Of a stretch of 64,000 bases of DNA, positions 31,739 through 39,577 are shown one piece after another (within the stretch, counting starts at the first letter, position 1; each line of letters begins with the position of its first letter). The notes under the pieces were generated by a model. The model was not told the DNA's origin and searched no databases. It worked only from the letters and a program-made list of their open reading frames with translations. A program made the position numbers and the translations under genes. The DNA is from an uncultured Lachnospiraceae bacterium (GTDB lineage Bacteria; Bacillota; Clostridia; Lachnospirales; Lachnospiraceae). The stretch lies in the NCBI GenBank assembly GCA_910587095.1, contig CAJUMJ010000030.1, positions 44,455 to 108,454 of the forward strand, written 5' to 3'.

Positions 31739-32455
31739 ATGAGCGAGCTATTTATGATGACAGCCATCATCACAAGGGACCGGACAAAGGATTTCGCGGC
31801 ATTTTATGACAGATACGGAGTCCCGGTCAATTTCATCACGCTCGGTAACGGCACTGCCGGATACGAACTGCTTGATTACTTTGGACTAGACGGAACGGAA
31901 AAAGCCGTTATCTTCTCTGTCGTCACAAAAAAAACCTGGAAAAAAATCAAATCCGGCCTGGAGCGTGAAATGCGCATTGACATTCCCGGTACCGGCATCG
32001 CGTTTATCATCCCCCTCGCCAGCATCGGCGGTCTTAAAGCGCTACGCTTTCTGACAGGGGAGCAGGAGTTTGAGAAAGGGGAGGAATCCGTTTTGAAAGA
32101 TACCAAATACGAGCTTTTAATCATCATTGCCAACCAGGGCTACACCGAAATGATCATGGATGCCGCCAGAAAAATGAAAGCGGGAGGCGGAACCGTCATC
32201 CATGCAAAAGGCACAGGTATGGAGAGCGCCGACAAGTTTTTGGGCGTCACCCTTGCATCCGAAAAGGAAATTATCTTTATCGTGGTAAAGAAGGAACAGA
32301 AAAACGCTATTATGGGCGCGGTCATGGAGGAAGCCGGTCTTGCCACCAAGGCGAAATCCGTCGTTTTTTCACTGCCTGTCACCGAAACCGCGGGAATGCG
32401 TCTTCTTCAGCAATATGAGGAGGAAGCCGAAGCCGCCGATAAAGATCCTTCATAA
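31739..32455 (+). CDS. Tandem P-II-like regulatory protein
   Basis: A 238-residue protein with two P-II-like halves: residues 1-110 (LFMMTAIITRDRTKDFAAF, IDIPGTGIAFIIPLASIGG) and 125-225 (YELLIIIANQGYTEMIMDAA, then GGGTVIHAKGTGME). The second half keeps the GGGTVIHAKG loop seen in many P-II-like proteins; the Tyr of GlnB uridylylation is absent. P-II proteins gate membrane partners in response to ATP, ADP or 2-oxoglutarate; here the partner is the DUF1538 protein. AAAGGAGATACCC precedes the ATG. Confidence 0.85.
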   Translation: MSELFMMTAIITRDRTKDFAAFYDRYGVPVNFITLGNGTAGYELLDYFGLDGTEKAVIFSVVTKKTWKKIKSGLEREMRIDIPGTGIAFIIPLASIGGLKALRFLTGEQEFEKGEESVLKDTKYELLIIIANQGYTEMIMDAARKMKAGGGTVIHAKGTGMESADKFLGVTLASEKEIIFIVVKKEQKNAIMGAVMEEAGLATKAKSVVFSLPVTETAGMRLLQQYEEEAEAADKDPS

Positions 32456-32466
32456 ACGGGCGGCTC

Positions 32467-34368
32467 TCAAGCCGTCCCGTTCTTTTCCCGTGCGGTTTCT
32501 TCTCGCTGATACTGCAAGTGATAAAGTCGATAATATTTTCCGCGCTTCTCCAATAGCTTCTGATGCGTACCCTGTTCTATAATCTTTCCGTGGGACAAAA
32601 CAATGATATTGTCCGCATGTTGTATGGTAGAAAGCCTGTGCGCTACCATCAGCATGGTTCCTATATTCTGCATTTTTTCCAACGAATCCTGTATGAGCAG
32701 TTCCGTCTCCGTATCGATATTGGCCGTCGCCTCGTCCAGAATCATCACGGACGGTTTATGGACTATGGTGCGCGCGAAAGAAAGTAGCTGTCTTTGTCCC
32801 GCGGAAAAGTTGTTTCCTCTCTCCCTTACCTCCTCGTCCAGACCTTTCTCCAGCCTGTCAATAAAGCGATCCGCATTCACATAACGGCATGCCTTTATGA
32901 TTTCCTCCTCCGATATATCCTCTGCGCGCAGCGCAATATTGCTGCGGATCGTCCCCGAAAAGAGGAATACATCCTGTAGCATCTGTCCGAAATGTCTGCG
33001 CAGGGAAGAAATTTTGATTTTACGTATATCTATTCCGTCTATGAGAATCTCTCCCCGCTGGAACTCGTAATTTCTGCAAATCAAGGAAAGGATCGTGGTC
33101 TTTCCCGAACCCGTCGAGCCGACAAAAGCAACCGTCTCCTTTGGCATGACATGAAAAGACACCCCTTTTAGCACCCACTCTCCTTCCACATAGGAAAACC
33201 ACACATCGCGAAACTCGATCTCACCCCTTATCTTCTGCAGCGAAACGGCATCCGTCGCATCCTGTATCGCAGGCTCCAGATCCATGACGGTAAAAACCTT
33301 TTCCGCGGAGGCAAGCGCCGACTGCAGCCAATTAAACTGTTCCGCCAAATTCTGAATCGGACTGTAGAATTTGGAGATATACATATAGAAGGATACGAGG
33401 GTTCCGCTTGTAATCACCTGCCCCATGAAAACCTGATCCTTCAAATATCCCTTGCCACCCAAATACAGGAGGCAGAGAACGGAGCTGACGTAAAGCATAT
33501 ACACCAGAGGCCTGAAAATACCGAACACAAGAATCTGCTCCTGCTTCGCCCTCCCCAGCGCATTGCTTTTCTCGCGAAAGTCCTGCATCTTCGATTCCTC
33601 CCGGTTAAATATCTGCGTGATTTTGATACCGGAAAGATTCTCGGAGAGATACGTGTTGATATCCGTGGTCCGATCCTTCACTTTTCTGTAAGCCCTCCTG
33701 GAGAATTTGCGGAAAATAACGGTAAACAAGACGATAAACGGCACAAAACAGAGAATCATCAATGTCAGCTCATAGTTCAGCAAAAGCATCGCCGCGAACA
33801 CGGCCACTATCACAAACATATTCTTTACGAAATTGGCTAACAGATTCGTAAACATCATGGAGATGGCGTTGGTATCGTTGGTCACACGTGTAACCAGCTT
33901 TCCTACGGGAATGGCGTTTAACTGCTCATGGGAAAGACTCTCTATTTTTACAAACAGATCCTCCCTCACAACGGAAATGATTCTCTGTCCTGTCTTTTGA
34001 AGCACCACCGCCTGTATATAAGTACAGAACATGGAGACAAGAAGAATGGCCACATAGACAGCTACGGCTCTGTAAATTTGCGGCATGTCGAAATCTCCCG
34101 CAGCCATTTCCTCGATCCGTCCGATGATAAGAGGTGAAATCACGTCGTGGGCGATGGAAAAAAGCATGACAACGCCTACCAGGAGAAACTGCGGCAGGTA
34201 AGGCTTTGCGTAATGCAAAAGACGCCTCATAATTTCCCGATCTCCCATCTGTCTCTCAAATCCCATGGCCTGTTTTTTATCCTTCACGGCAAGGTAAGCG
34301 ATCAGGAGAACGAGGGAAAACAGCCCGACAATCGTGCCAACCATAAGCAGTGGATAATACTCATACAT
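32467..34368 (-). CDS. ABC exporter half-transporter with consensus ATPase site
   Basis: A 633-residue protein. An extra N-terminal span (LLMVGTIVGLFSLVLLIAYL) precedes a six-helix ABC membrane domain. The ATPase domain has GSTGSGKTT (Walker A), NFSAGQRQ (signature, with Ala for the usual Gly), SVMILDEATANIDTETE (Walker B with catalytic Glu) and the AHRLST switch His. Its partner is the overlapping upstream gene. ATG 34368 has GGAGGTGAAGCGG before it. The substrate is unknown; this type exports drugs, lipids or peptides. Confidence 0.92.
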   Translation of the reverse strand: MYEYYPLLMVGTIVGLFSLVLLIAYLAVKDKKQAMGFERQMGDREIMRRLLHYAKPYLPQFLLVGVVMLFSIAHDVISPLIIGRIEEMAAGDFDMPQIYRAVAVYVAILLVSMFCTYIQAVVLQKTGQRIISVVREDLFVKIESLSHEQLNAIPVGKLVTRVTNDTNAISMMFTNLLANFVKNMFVIVAVFAAMLLLNYELTLMILCFVPFIVLFTVIFRKFSRRAYRKVKDRTTDINTYLSENLSGIKITQIFNREESKMQDFREKSNALGRAKQEQILVFGIFRPLVYMLYVSSVLCLLYLGGKGYLKDQVFMGQVITSGTLVSFYMYISKFYSPIQNLAEQFNWLQSALASAEKVFTVMDLEPAIQDATDAVSLQKIRGEIEFRDVWFSYVEGEWVLKGVSFHVMPKETVAFVGSTGSGKTTILSLICRNYEFQRGEILIDGIDIRKIKISSLRRHFGQMLQDVFLFSGTIRSNIALRAEDISEEEIIKACRYVNADRFIDRLEKGLDEEVRERGNNFSAGQRQLLSFARTIVHKPSVMILDEATANIDTETELLIQDSLEKMQNIGTMLMVAHRLSTIQHADNIIVLSHGKIIEQGTHQKLLEKRGKYYRLYHLQYQREETAREKNGTA

Positions 34369-36163
34369 CCGCTTCACCTCCTTCTTCCTCCATACGCTGT
34401 AAATCGACCATCTTCCGGTAGTCGCCGCACTTCTCGTATAAGCTTTCGTGACTGCCCACCGCGCGTATGCGTCCTTCTTCTATGAAGATAATTTTATCCA
34501 TATGCTCCACCGTGGAAATCCGATGAGCAATCAATATTGTCGTCCGGCCTTTTCTGTTTTCCAGAAGATTTTTCAGGATAATCCGCTCCGTCTTCATATC
34601 AACCGCCGAAACCGAATCGTCCAAAATCAGAACGGACGCCTCCTTTAGCAGAGCGCGGGCGATGGATATTCTCTGCTTTTGTCCTCCCGAGACAGTCACT
34701 CCCCTCTCCCCGAGTACGGTCCGGTAGCCTGACGCGAAATCCGCAATATCGTCATGCACGTCGGACAACCTCGCTGCGCGCTCCACAAGAGCCTCATCCG
34801 CCTCATCCGCCGCAAAGGAAATGTTATTCCCGATCGTGTCCGAAAAGAGAAAATTGTCCTGCGGCACATAAGAGCAACCCTCGCGAACGGAACGGATGGA
34901 TACCGTGTTCACATCATGACCATCTATAAAAAGCGTCTCGTCCGGCACATTGTAAGTGCGCAGAATCAAATCTGCCAAAATGGTCTTCCCTGATCCGGTT
35001 CTCCCCACCACGCCAACACTCTCTCCCGCATGAATGGTGAACGAGACATCCAGCAGCGCGTCCGTCTCCCCGTCAGGATAGCGGAAGGTCAGATGTCTGA
35101 ACTCGATCTCCCCTTTCATATCGGTAAGCGCAGTCACTCCCGCTCTGTCTTTCACCGCAATTTCCGCCTCCAAAAGCTCGCTGACGCGGTTCAGGGACGC
35201 CTTACCCCTGGACGTCTTCTCAATCAGCATGGACACGGCCATAATCGGCCAGATGATGGAATCAAAATAGACGATATATTCCACAAGCTGTCCCGCGTCG
35301 AAGCGACCGTCGTAAACAAGGTAACTGCCGTAACCCAAAATCACGCAGATCACCGATTCCACCAGAAGCGACGTCAAAATATTGAGCAATGTGGAAATCC
35401 GGGTGTATGACACATTGATGTCCTCGTTTTCCCGATTCAGCTTCCCAAACTCCCGAAGCTCCAGAAACTCTTTCACAAAAGCCTTAATCACCGCAATACC
35501 TGAAAAGCTTTCCTGAGAAAAATCAGAGAGCTTTGAGAATGCCTCCTGTCTGATCTCCCACTTCGCTTTCATGGCCCGAAACATGACCGTCCCTGTCAGA
35601 AAGAAAAGCACCATGGGTATCATGGAAAGCCCGGTCATTACCTTGTCCATATTCCACATCTTAAAGAAGGCGAGCAATCCCAAAAACAGCGCGTCGCAAA
35701 ACATCAATATGCCGTCTCCGAAGCACTCCTGTATGGTGTCCAGATCGTTGGTAAACAGGCTCATCAGATTGCCGACTTTATTCATATGAAAATAATCCTG
35801 CGAGAGATCTTTACAATGATCAAACATGCGGTTTCTAAGATCGGTTTCCACCCGGATCGCCGAACCGTAAAAGCTGACGCGCCACAAAAAGCGTCCCGTC
35901 ACCATGACCAGAATGACCACGACAGCCCGCAGGCACACTTCGTCCAACAGCACCTCCATGGTGAAAGGTATAAAAACGCCGTCCACTTCCACCAGGCCGC
36001 CGTTCATGCCGTTTACAACAATGCGGTACAGTTCCGGCAATATGAGCTGAAAATAGTCCACAAAAATAAGCGCGGCTATACCTACCAGCAAAAGCGGCCC
36101 ATGCTTGATATAGTAACGGTTAATATGTTTTCCGAAAATCAATATGAAATCCTCCGATATCAT
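34361..36163 (-). CDS. ABC exporter half-transporter with degenerate ATPase site
   Basis: A 600-residue protein. The six-span membrane domain begins near LLLVGIAALIFVDYFQLILP. The ATPase domain has VGRTGSGKTILA (Walker A), TVSGGQKQR (signature), ILDDSVSAVD (Walker B with Asp in place of the catalytic Glu) and IAHRIST. Loss of the Glu in one half is typical of heterodimeric exporters such as LmrCD/BmrCD, which pair with a consensus half, here the next gene (8-base overlap). The start may instead be a TTG at 36142, which has GGAGG 8 bases upstream. Confidence 0.92.
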   Translation of the reverse strand: MISEDFILIFGKHINRYYIKHGPLLLVGIAALIFVDYFQLILPELYRIVVNGMNGGLVEVDGVFIPFTMEVLLDEVCLRAVVVILVMVTGRFLWRVSFYGSAIRVETDLRNRMFDHCKDLSQDYFHMNKVGNLMSLFTNDLDTIQECFGDGILMFCDALFLGLLAFFKMWNMDKVMTGLSMIPMVLFFLTGTVMFRAMKAKWEIRQEAFSKLSDFSQESFSGIAVIKAFVKEFLELREFGKLNRENEDINVSYTRISTLLNILTSLLVESVICVILGYGSYLVYDGRFDAGQLVEYIVYFDSIIWPIMAVSMLIEKTSRGKASLNRVSELLEAEIAVKDRAGVTALTDMKGEIEFRHLTFRYPDGETDALLDVSFTIHAGESVGVVGRTGSGKTILADLILRTYNVPDETLFIDGHDVNTVSIRSVREGCSYVPQDNFLFSDTIGNNISFAADEADEALVERAARLSDVHDDIADFASGYRTVLGERGVTVSGGQKQRISIARALLKEASVLILDDSVSAVDMKTERIILKNLLENRKGRTTILIAHRISTVEHMDKIIFIEEGRIRAVGSHESLYEKCGDYRKMVDLQRMEEEGGEADV

Positions 36164-36195
36164 CCAGACCTCAAGTTTGCTCTACTCGCGCAATG

Positions 36196-36816
36196 TCAAA
36201 ACATATGTTTTAATGCAAGCTTCAGGATCATCTCCGATGTGGTTTCTTCAAAAAGCTCTACCTTCTTCACCGCCGCCGTAGCGTCGGAAGCGGAATAGCC
36301 AAGGGCCACCAGCGCCTCTATTGCCTCGCGTCTCATCTGGTTTTCCCCGCCCTGTACACCGTTATCTGCTCGAGACGCACCCTCTGGCATCCCAAGCCCC
36401 TTTAAGGTATCTTCCAGTGAAATCTTATCCCGAAGCTCCAAAATCACCCGCTCCGCCGTCTTCGCACCGATTCCCGGCGCTTTGGCGATGGCCTTCGCGT
36501 CCCCCGCCATGACGGCGAACCGCAAAGCGTCCGCACTCATCACGGAAAGAATGGCGAGCCCACCCTTTGGCCCGATCCCGCTGACCGTAATCAGCTTCTT
36601 AAAAATCTCCAGATCATCTCTTTGCAGAAATCCGAAAAGACTGAAGGCATCCTCCCTTACAAGCGTGTAGGTGTATATTTTCACTTCGTTTCCAATGCTC
36701 GGCAAAAGTTCCGTGGTGGCAGTGGAAACCTTGATGTTATAGCCGATTCCTCCGGCCTCCACGACCACCGCGTCGTCTGCGATCTCCTCGAGCCTGCCCT
36801 TTATGTATGCGTACAT
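36196..36816 (-). CDS. ruvA: Holliday junction DNA-binding protein RuvA
   Basis: A 206-residue RuvA. MYAYIKGRLEEIADDAVVVE opens the OB fold. ISGIGPKGGLAILS and APGIGAKTAERVILELRDKI are the two helix-hairpin-helix motifs, and the C-terminal EALVALGYSASDATAAVKKV domain contacts RuvB. GGAGAGTGAATAG precedes the ATG. ruvB follows only after the ABC pair, the DUF1538 gene and the P-II gene, so the usual ruvAB pair is split. Confidence 0.96.
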   Translation of the reverse strand: MYAYIKGRLEEIADDAVVVEAGGIGYNIKVSTATTELLPSIGNEVKIYTYTLVREDAFSLFGFLQRDDLEIFKKLITVSGIGPKGGLAILSVMSADALRFAVMAGDAKAIAKAPGIGAKTAERVILELRDKISLEDTLKGLGMPEGASRADNGVQGGENQMRREAIEALVALGYSASDATAAVKKVELFEETTSEMILKLALKHMF

Positions 36817-36820
36817 CTAT

Positions 36821-37384
36821 TCACTCTCCTTCCCGTCCCATCCGCCGCAGATAAGGCAACAGTTCCATCCCCGCAAATCCAAGAAGCGCCCCCGTCACCG
36901 TACCCGCCACGATCAAAAACGGCGCATAGTACGCGACAGCCAACGTTTCCACCACAGCCACAGCCACCAGAAGCTGTCCGACATTATGAAACACGCCGCC
37001 AAGCACACTCACTCCCATCATGGAAAAGCACCCTGCCCTTCTGCCCAGGCACATGGCCGTAAAACTGAACACCGCTCCGGCAAGCGCATACAAAATCGCG
37101 TAGAGACTGCCAAATAGAAAGCCGGAAAGGACGATTCGCAGCCCATTCACCAAAAACGCCTCCCGCTCTTGTCCTGTCAACAGTTTTACAGGCAGCGCCC
37201 GCGACGCATCCTCCGTACCTGCAGACTTTTTTCCCGTCCCTTCATAAATTAACAGCAGTACTATCAGATTAGGCAGTCCCAGCTTAATCCCCGGTATACC
37301 GAAAGAAAAGGGAATCAATGATTCCACATAGGAGAGAATCAGCGAAAGCGTCAGCAGTAATCCCAGTTCGGCCGTTCGCCTCAT
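36821..37384 (-). CDS. Gx-type transporter / heptaprenyl diphosphate synthase component I-like protein
   Basis: A 187-residue protein with five or six membrane spans (PF07456-type). Typical pieces are LILSYVESLIPF, PGIKLGLPNLIVLLLIY, GVSVLGGVFHNVGQLLVAV and GALLGFAGMELLPYL. The family was named for heptaprenyl synthase component I, but it resembles substrate-binding membrane units of ECF-type transporters. ATG 37384 overlaps the NusG-II stop as ATGA, with GGGGGGA upstream. It pairs with the NusG domain II gene as in many Clostridia. The substrate is unknown. Confidence 0.85.
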   Translation of the reverse strand: MRRTAELGLLLTLSLILSYVESLIPFSFGIPGIKLGLPNLIVLLLIYEGTGKKSAGTEDASRALPVKLLTGQEREAFLVNGLRIVLSGFLFGSLYAILYALAGAVFSFTAMCLGRRAGCFSMMGVSVLGGVFHNVGQLLVAVAVVETLAVAYYAPFLIVAGTVTGALLGFAGMELLPYLRRMGREGE

Positions 37385-37932
37385 AGCCAATCCCCCCTTC
37401 TTTCCACGTATCCTCGTGTCCCGGCAACTGCATCCGGCGTCCTCTTGTCCGTCTCACCCGCAATCTCGACCACAAGCCTATGGGGCAGGCAGACTATACT
37501 CTCTGTACTGTCTTTGACAGGTCTGTGATGCACACAGATCTGATCCCTGCAGTCAGCCGCCTCCACGGAAACGCCGAATTCGGAAACCGCAAGAAGATTG
37601 TAACTGCTCCCCTCCGAAACCGCCGAAGCCAAATCCGGTTTCGATTCATACCATTCGCAGGAGACGCCCTCCTGCGGGTAGAGAATCAGACAGTACCGAA
37701 TCGTTTCACCGCCATTTCCCGCCGTGCCAAACAGCCCTTCCCGCGACAACGGCACATCCGCAATCGTCTGTCCGTCACAGGATATCAGCACTCTCTTCCC
37801 TTCCCGCTTTCCCATGGAAATCCATGCCAAACTTCCCATCGCCAGAAACAAAAAAAATGCCACGAGATATATGTCTGCCAGTCGAATCCGCCGGTTGTTA
37901 TTTCTGTTAGTTTCTTTCCCGTTTTCAAACAT
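37381..37932 (-). CDS. NusG domain II-containing membrane-anchored protein
   Basis: A 183-residue protein. One N-terminal span (IYLVAFFLFLAMGSLAWISM) anchors it, and the C-terminal NusG-II fold includes VEAADCRDQICVHHRPVKD and SIVCLPHRLVVEI. The motif CxxxICVxxG...IVCLPHR is the family hallmark, with Cys residues that may form a disulfide. Proteins of this type accompany Gx transporters and FMN-binding/ApbE redox modules. The ribosome binding site is weak. A 55-residue insert between span and motif is unusual compared with minimal members of about 120 residues. Confidence 0.85.
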   Translation of the reverse strand: MFENGKETNRNNNRRIRLADIYLVAFFLFLAMGSLAWISMGKREGKRVLISCDGQTIADVPLSREGLFGTAGNGGETIRYCLILYPQEGVSCEWYESKPDLASAVSEGSSYNLLAVSEFGVSVEAADCRDQICVHHRPVKDSTESIVCLPHRLVVEIAGETDKRTPDAVAGTRGYVERRGDWL

Positions 37933-38060
37933 ATTGATATCTTACCACAGGCGAACATACGTTTCAAGCCTTTCCTGTATACAAAAATCAGGCGCCCCGA
38001 GGAACAAATTCACCACACACACATAAGATAAACCATAACTAACATTTGGAGGACACTAAA

Positions 38061-38294
38061 ATGAGTGATCTTACAGCAACTCACTGCGGATGCAACAATA
38101 CCCCTACTGCTAACAATGGATGCGGTTCCTGGATCTGGATTCTGATCCTCTTATCCTGCTGCGGTAACGGTGGCGACGGATGCGGTTGTGGCGGCAGCTT
38201 CTTCGGCGGCAACAGCCTCTTCGGCGGCGACAACAATAACTGCTGCTCTTGGATTTGGATTCTGATCCTCTTATCCTGCTGCTGCAACAATTAA
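38061..38294 (+). CDS. Cys-rich small protein with duplicated WIWILILLSCC segment
   Basis: A 77-residue protein. It has ATHCGCNNT, then CGSWIWILILLSCCGN, a Gly/Cys/Asn/Phe linker with GCGCGGSFFGGN, and a second CCSWIWILILLSCCCNN. The two hydrophobic segments are almost identical, also at DNA level, so the gene grew by internal duplication. It has twelve or more Cys and two membrane-like segments. GGAGG lies 8 bases before the ATG. Similar proteins, named chorion-like in some annotations, occur in Lachnospiraceae; a role in spores or the cell envelope is plausible but unproven. Confidence 0.7.
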   Translation: MSDLTATHCGCNNTPTANNGCGSWIWILILLSCCGNGGDGCGCGGSFFGGNSLFGGDNNNCCSWIWILILLSCCCNN

Positions 38295-38380
38295 GCAATA
38301 GCGGCAAAATAACCATCATCTCACTTGACAGCCCGGCCTTCGGGCCGGACGGTCAGCGTCACATCTAAAGCACACATCTA

Positions 38381-38436
38381 AAGCGGAATCCTTCCCGCAG
38401 GATTCTTTGGCCTGCGGCGGATTCCGGCTTTTAAAA
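38381..38436 (+). terminator. Terminator after the Cys-rich gene
   Basis: AAGCGGAATCC (38381-38391) pairs with GGATTCCGGCTT (38419-38430) with a bulge. An inner GCAGG/CCTGC pair extends it, and TTTT follows. A CCGGCC-TTCG-GGCCGG hairpin lies just upstream near 38332. Confidence 0.65.
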
Positions 38437-38501
38437 GGGCCTATTTTTCCTTTGTGTGCATATACTGTAGAGATAATACGGGCATCAGAAAGGCATAGCT
38501 T

Positions 38502-39059
38502 ATGGCAGATATAAAAGAAGATGCGTCTAACGTTATGGCATTCGATGCCTTATATACCACCAACCAGATACAAAAACTCAAGGTTCTTCTCCCCTACATA
38601 GAGCCTTCTATGCAAAAACATCTGGCAGTATACATTAAATATATGGAGTTCCAATATACGCTGAATCTCACAAAAAAGCACCCTGCCACGCTTTGCGGAT
38701 GCGGGCTTTCCCAGTCGGAAAAGCCCGATCTGCATAAGCTTTGTAAAGAGTTAAGTCTCTATTCCACTCCTGCGGAAATCAGGCAGCTGGAGCAGATGCA
38801 GAGCATCATACAGACCATGGAAACCGTGAAGGAAATGTCACAGACCATGAGCGCCATGCAGGAAATCTTTCCCGATATGAATATGGATTCTCTGTTCGAG
38901 AATCCTTTCGGGGAGGATGGTTGCGCGGATTTTTCAGACGGACAGGAAGCTTCCGGCGAAAGCGCTGCCTCTCCCATGCTTTCCATGCTGATGAATATGC
39001 TATCCCCGGAACAGAAGCAGATGTTTGAGATGTTTCAGAACAATCCGCCGATTTCATAA
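38502..39059 (+). CDS. Conserved hypothetical protein
   Basis: A 185-residue, largely helical and Met-rich protein. TTNQIQKLKVLLPYIEPSMQ opens it. The C-terminal half has long helices with QSIIQTMETVKEMSQTMSAM and SMLMNMLSPEQKQMFEMF. Pro/Met and acidic patches suggest a scaffold or a DnaJ/Hsp20-like client. I recognise no family. It is paired with the next gene, 34 bases on; I recall such pairs in Lachnospiraceae, but the function is not known to me. Confidence 0.7.
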   Translation: MADIKEDASNVMAFDALYTTNQIQKLKVLLPYIEPSMQKHLAVYIKYMEFQYTLNLTKKHPATLCGCGLSQSEKPDLHKLCKELSLYSTPAEIRQLEQMQSIIQTMETVKEMSQTMSAMQEIFPDMNMDSLFENPFGEDGCADFSDGQEASGESAASPMLSMLMNMLSPEQKQMFEMFQNNPPIS

Positions 39060-39093
39060 CGGCCACGTCACAAATAAAAAAAAGGAGCAGATC

Positions 39094-39360
39094 ATGACCA
39101 ACGATTGGATGAATGACCCGGCACTCGCCGGAATTGACCAGGCAAAGCTTTCCTTTTTGCAGGCCCTTGTATTCGAGAGCCGTACCATGAAAAAGGATCA
39201 AATGCTGCCTTTTCTCATGGCAGTCGCCAAGCGCGGGCAAAGCGAACACATTACCTTCTCCAACGAGGAGATTGATACGATCGCCGCCACCATCAAAAAC
39301 TATTCTACCGCAGAGGAAGCCGTCACCATAGATAAAATGATGCGGCTTCGGAAAAAATAA
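39094..39360 (+). CDS. Conserved hypothetical small protein
   Basis: An 88-residue, mainly helical protein, MTNDWMNDPALAGIDQAKLS onward, with DQMLPFLMAVAKRGQSEHIT and KNYSTAEEAVTIDKMMRL. AAAGGAGCAGATC precedes the ATG at 39094, which marks the true start against an earlier in-frame one. It is probably co-transcribed with the gene before it. The function is unknown. Confidence 0.72.
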   Translation: MTNDWMNDPALAGIDQAKLSFLQALVFESRTMKKDQMLPFLMAVAKRGQSEHITFSNEEIDTIAATIKNYSTAEEAVTIDKMMRLRKK

Positions 39361-39376
39361 ATGTGACACAGATAAC

Positions 39377-39410
39377 GCCGAAGCCATGACAAATGACTCC
39401 GGCTTTTTTT
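39377..39410 (+). terminator. Terminator of the hypothetical pair
   Basis: GCCGAAG (39377-39383) pairs with CTCCGGC (39397-39403), one mismatch, followed by seven T. Confidence 0.75.
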
Positions 39411-39528
39411 ATGATACGTCAAAGATCATGGAAAACCGGCCTCATCTTTTCATAAGTACAAAAGCTCTGAAACCCTATCTCCCTAAACAATGCCTTCGAT
39501 TCCGCCATATCCCGTCTCCTTAAGGAAA

Positions 39529-39555
39529 GGACATTCCCGCATCACGAAAATGTCC
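39529..39555 (-). terminator. leuS terminator
   Basis: GGACATT / AATGTCC, a perfect 7-bp stem, followed on the minus strand by TTTCCTT, about 25 bases after the leuS stop. Confidence 0.7.
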
Positions 39556-39577
39556 TCTTTCCACTACTTGTAACTTT

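Noticed and set aside
31026..31739. Minus-strand frame of 237 codons, and a similar one at 30321-30932
   Set aside because: Antisense shadows of the DUF1538 gene, low-complexity composition (His/Asp/Gly) and no ribosome binding site.
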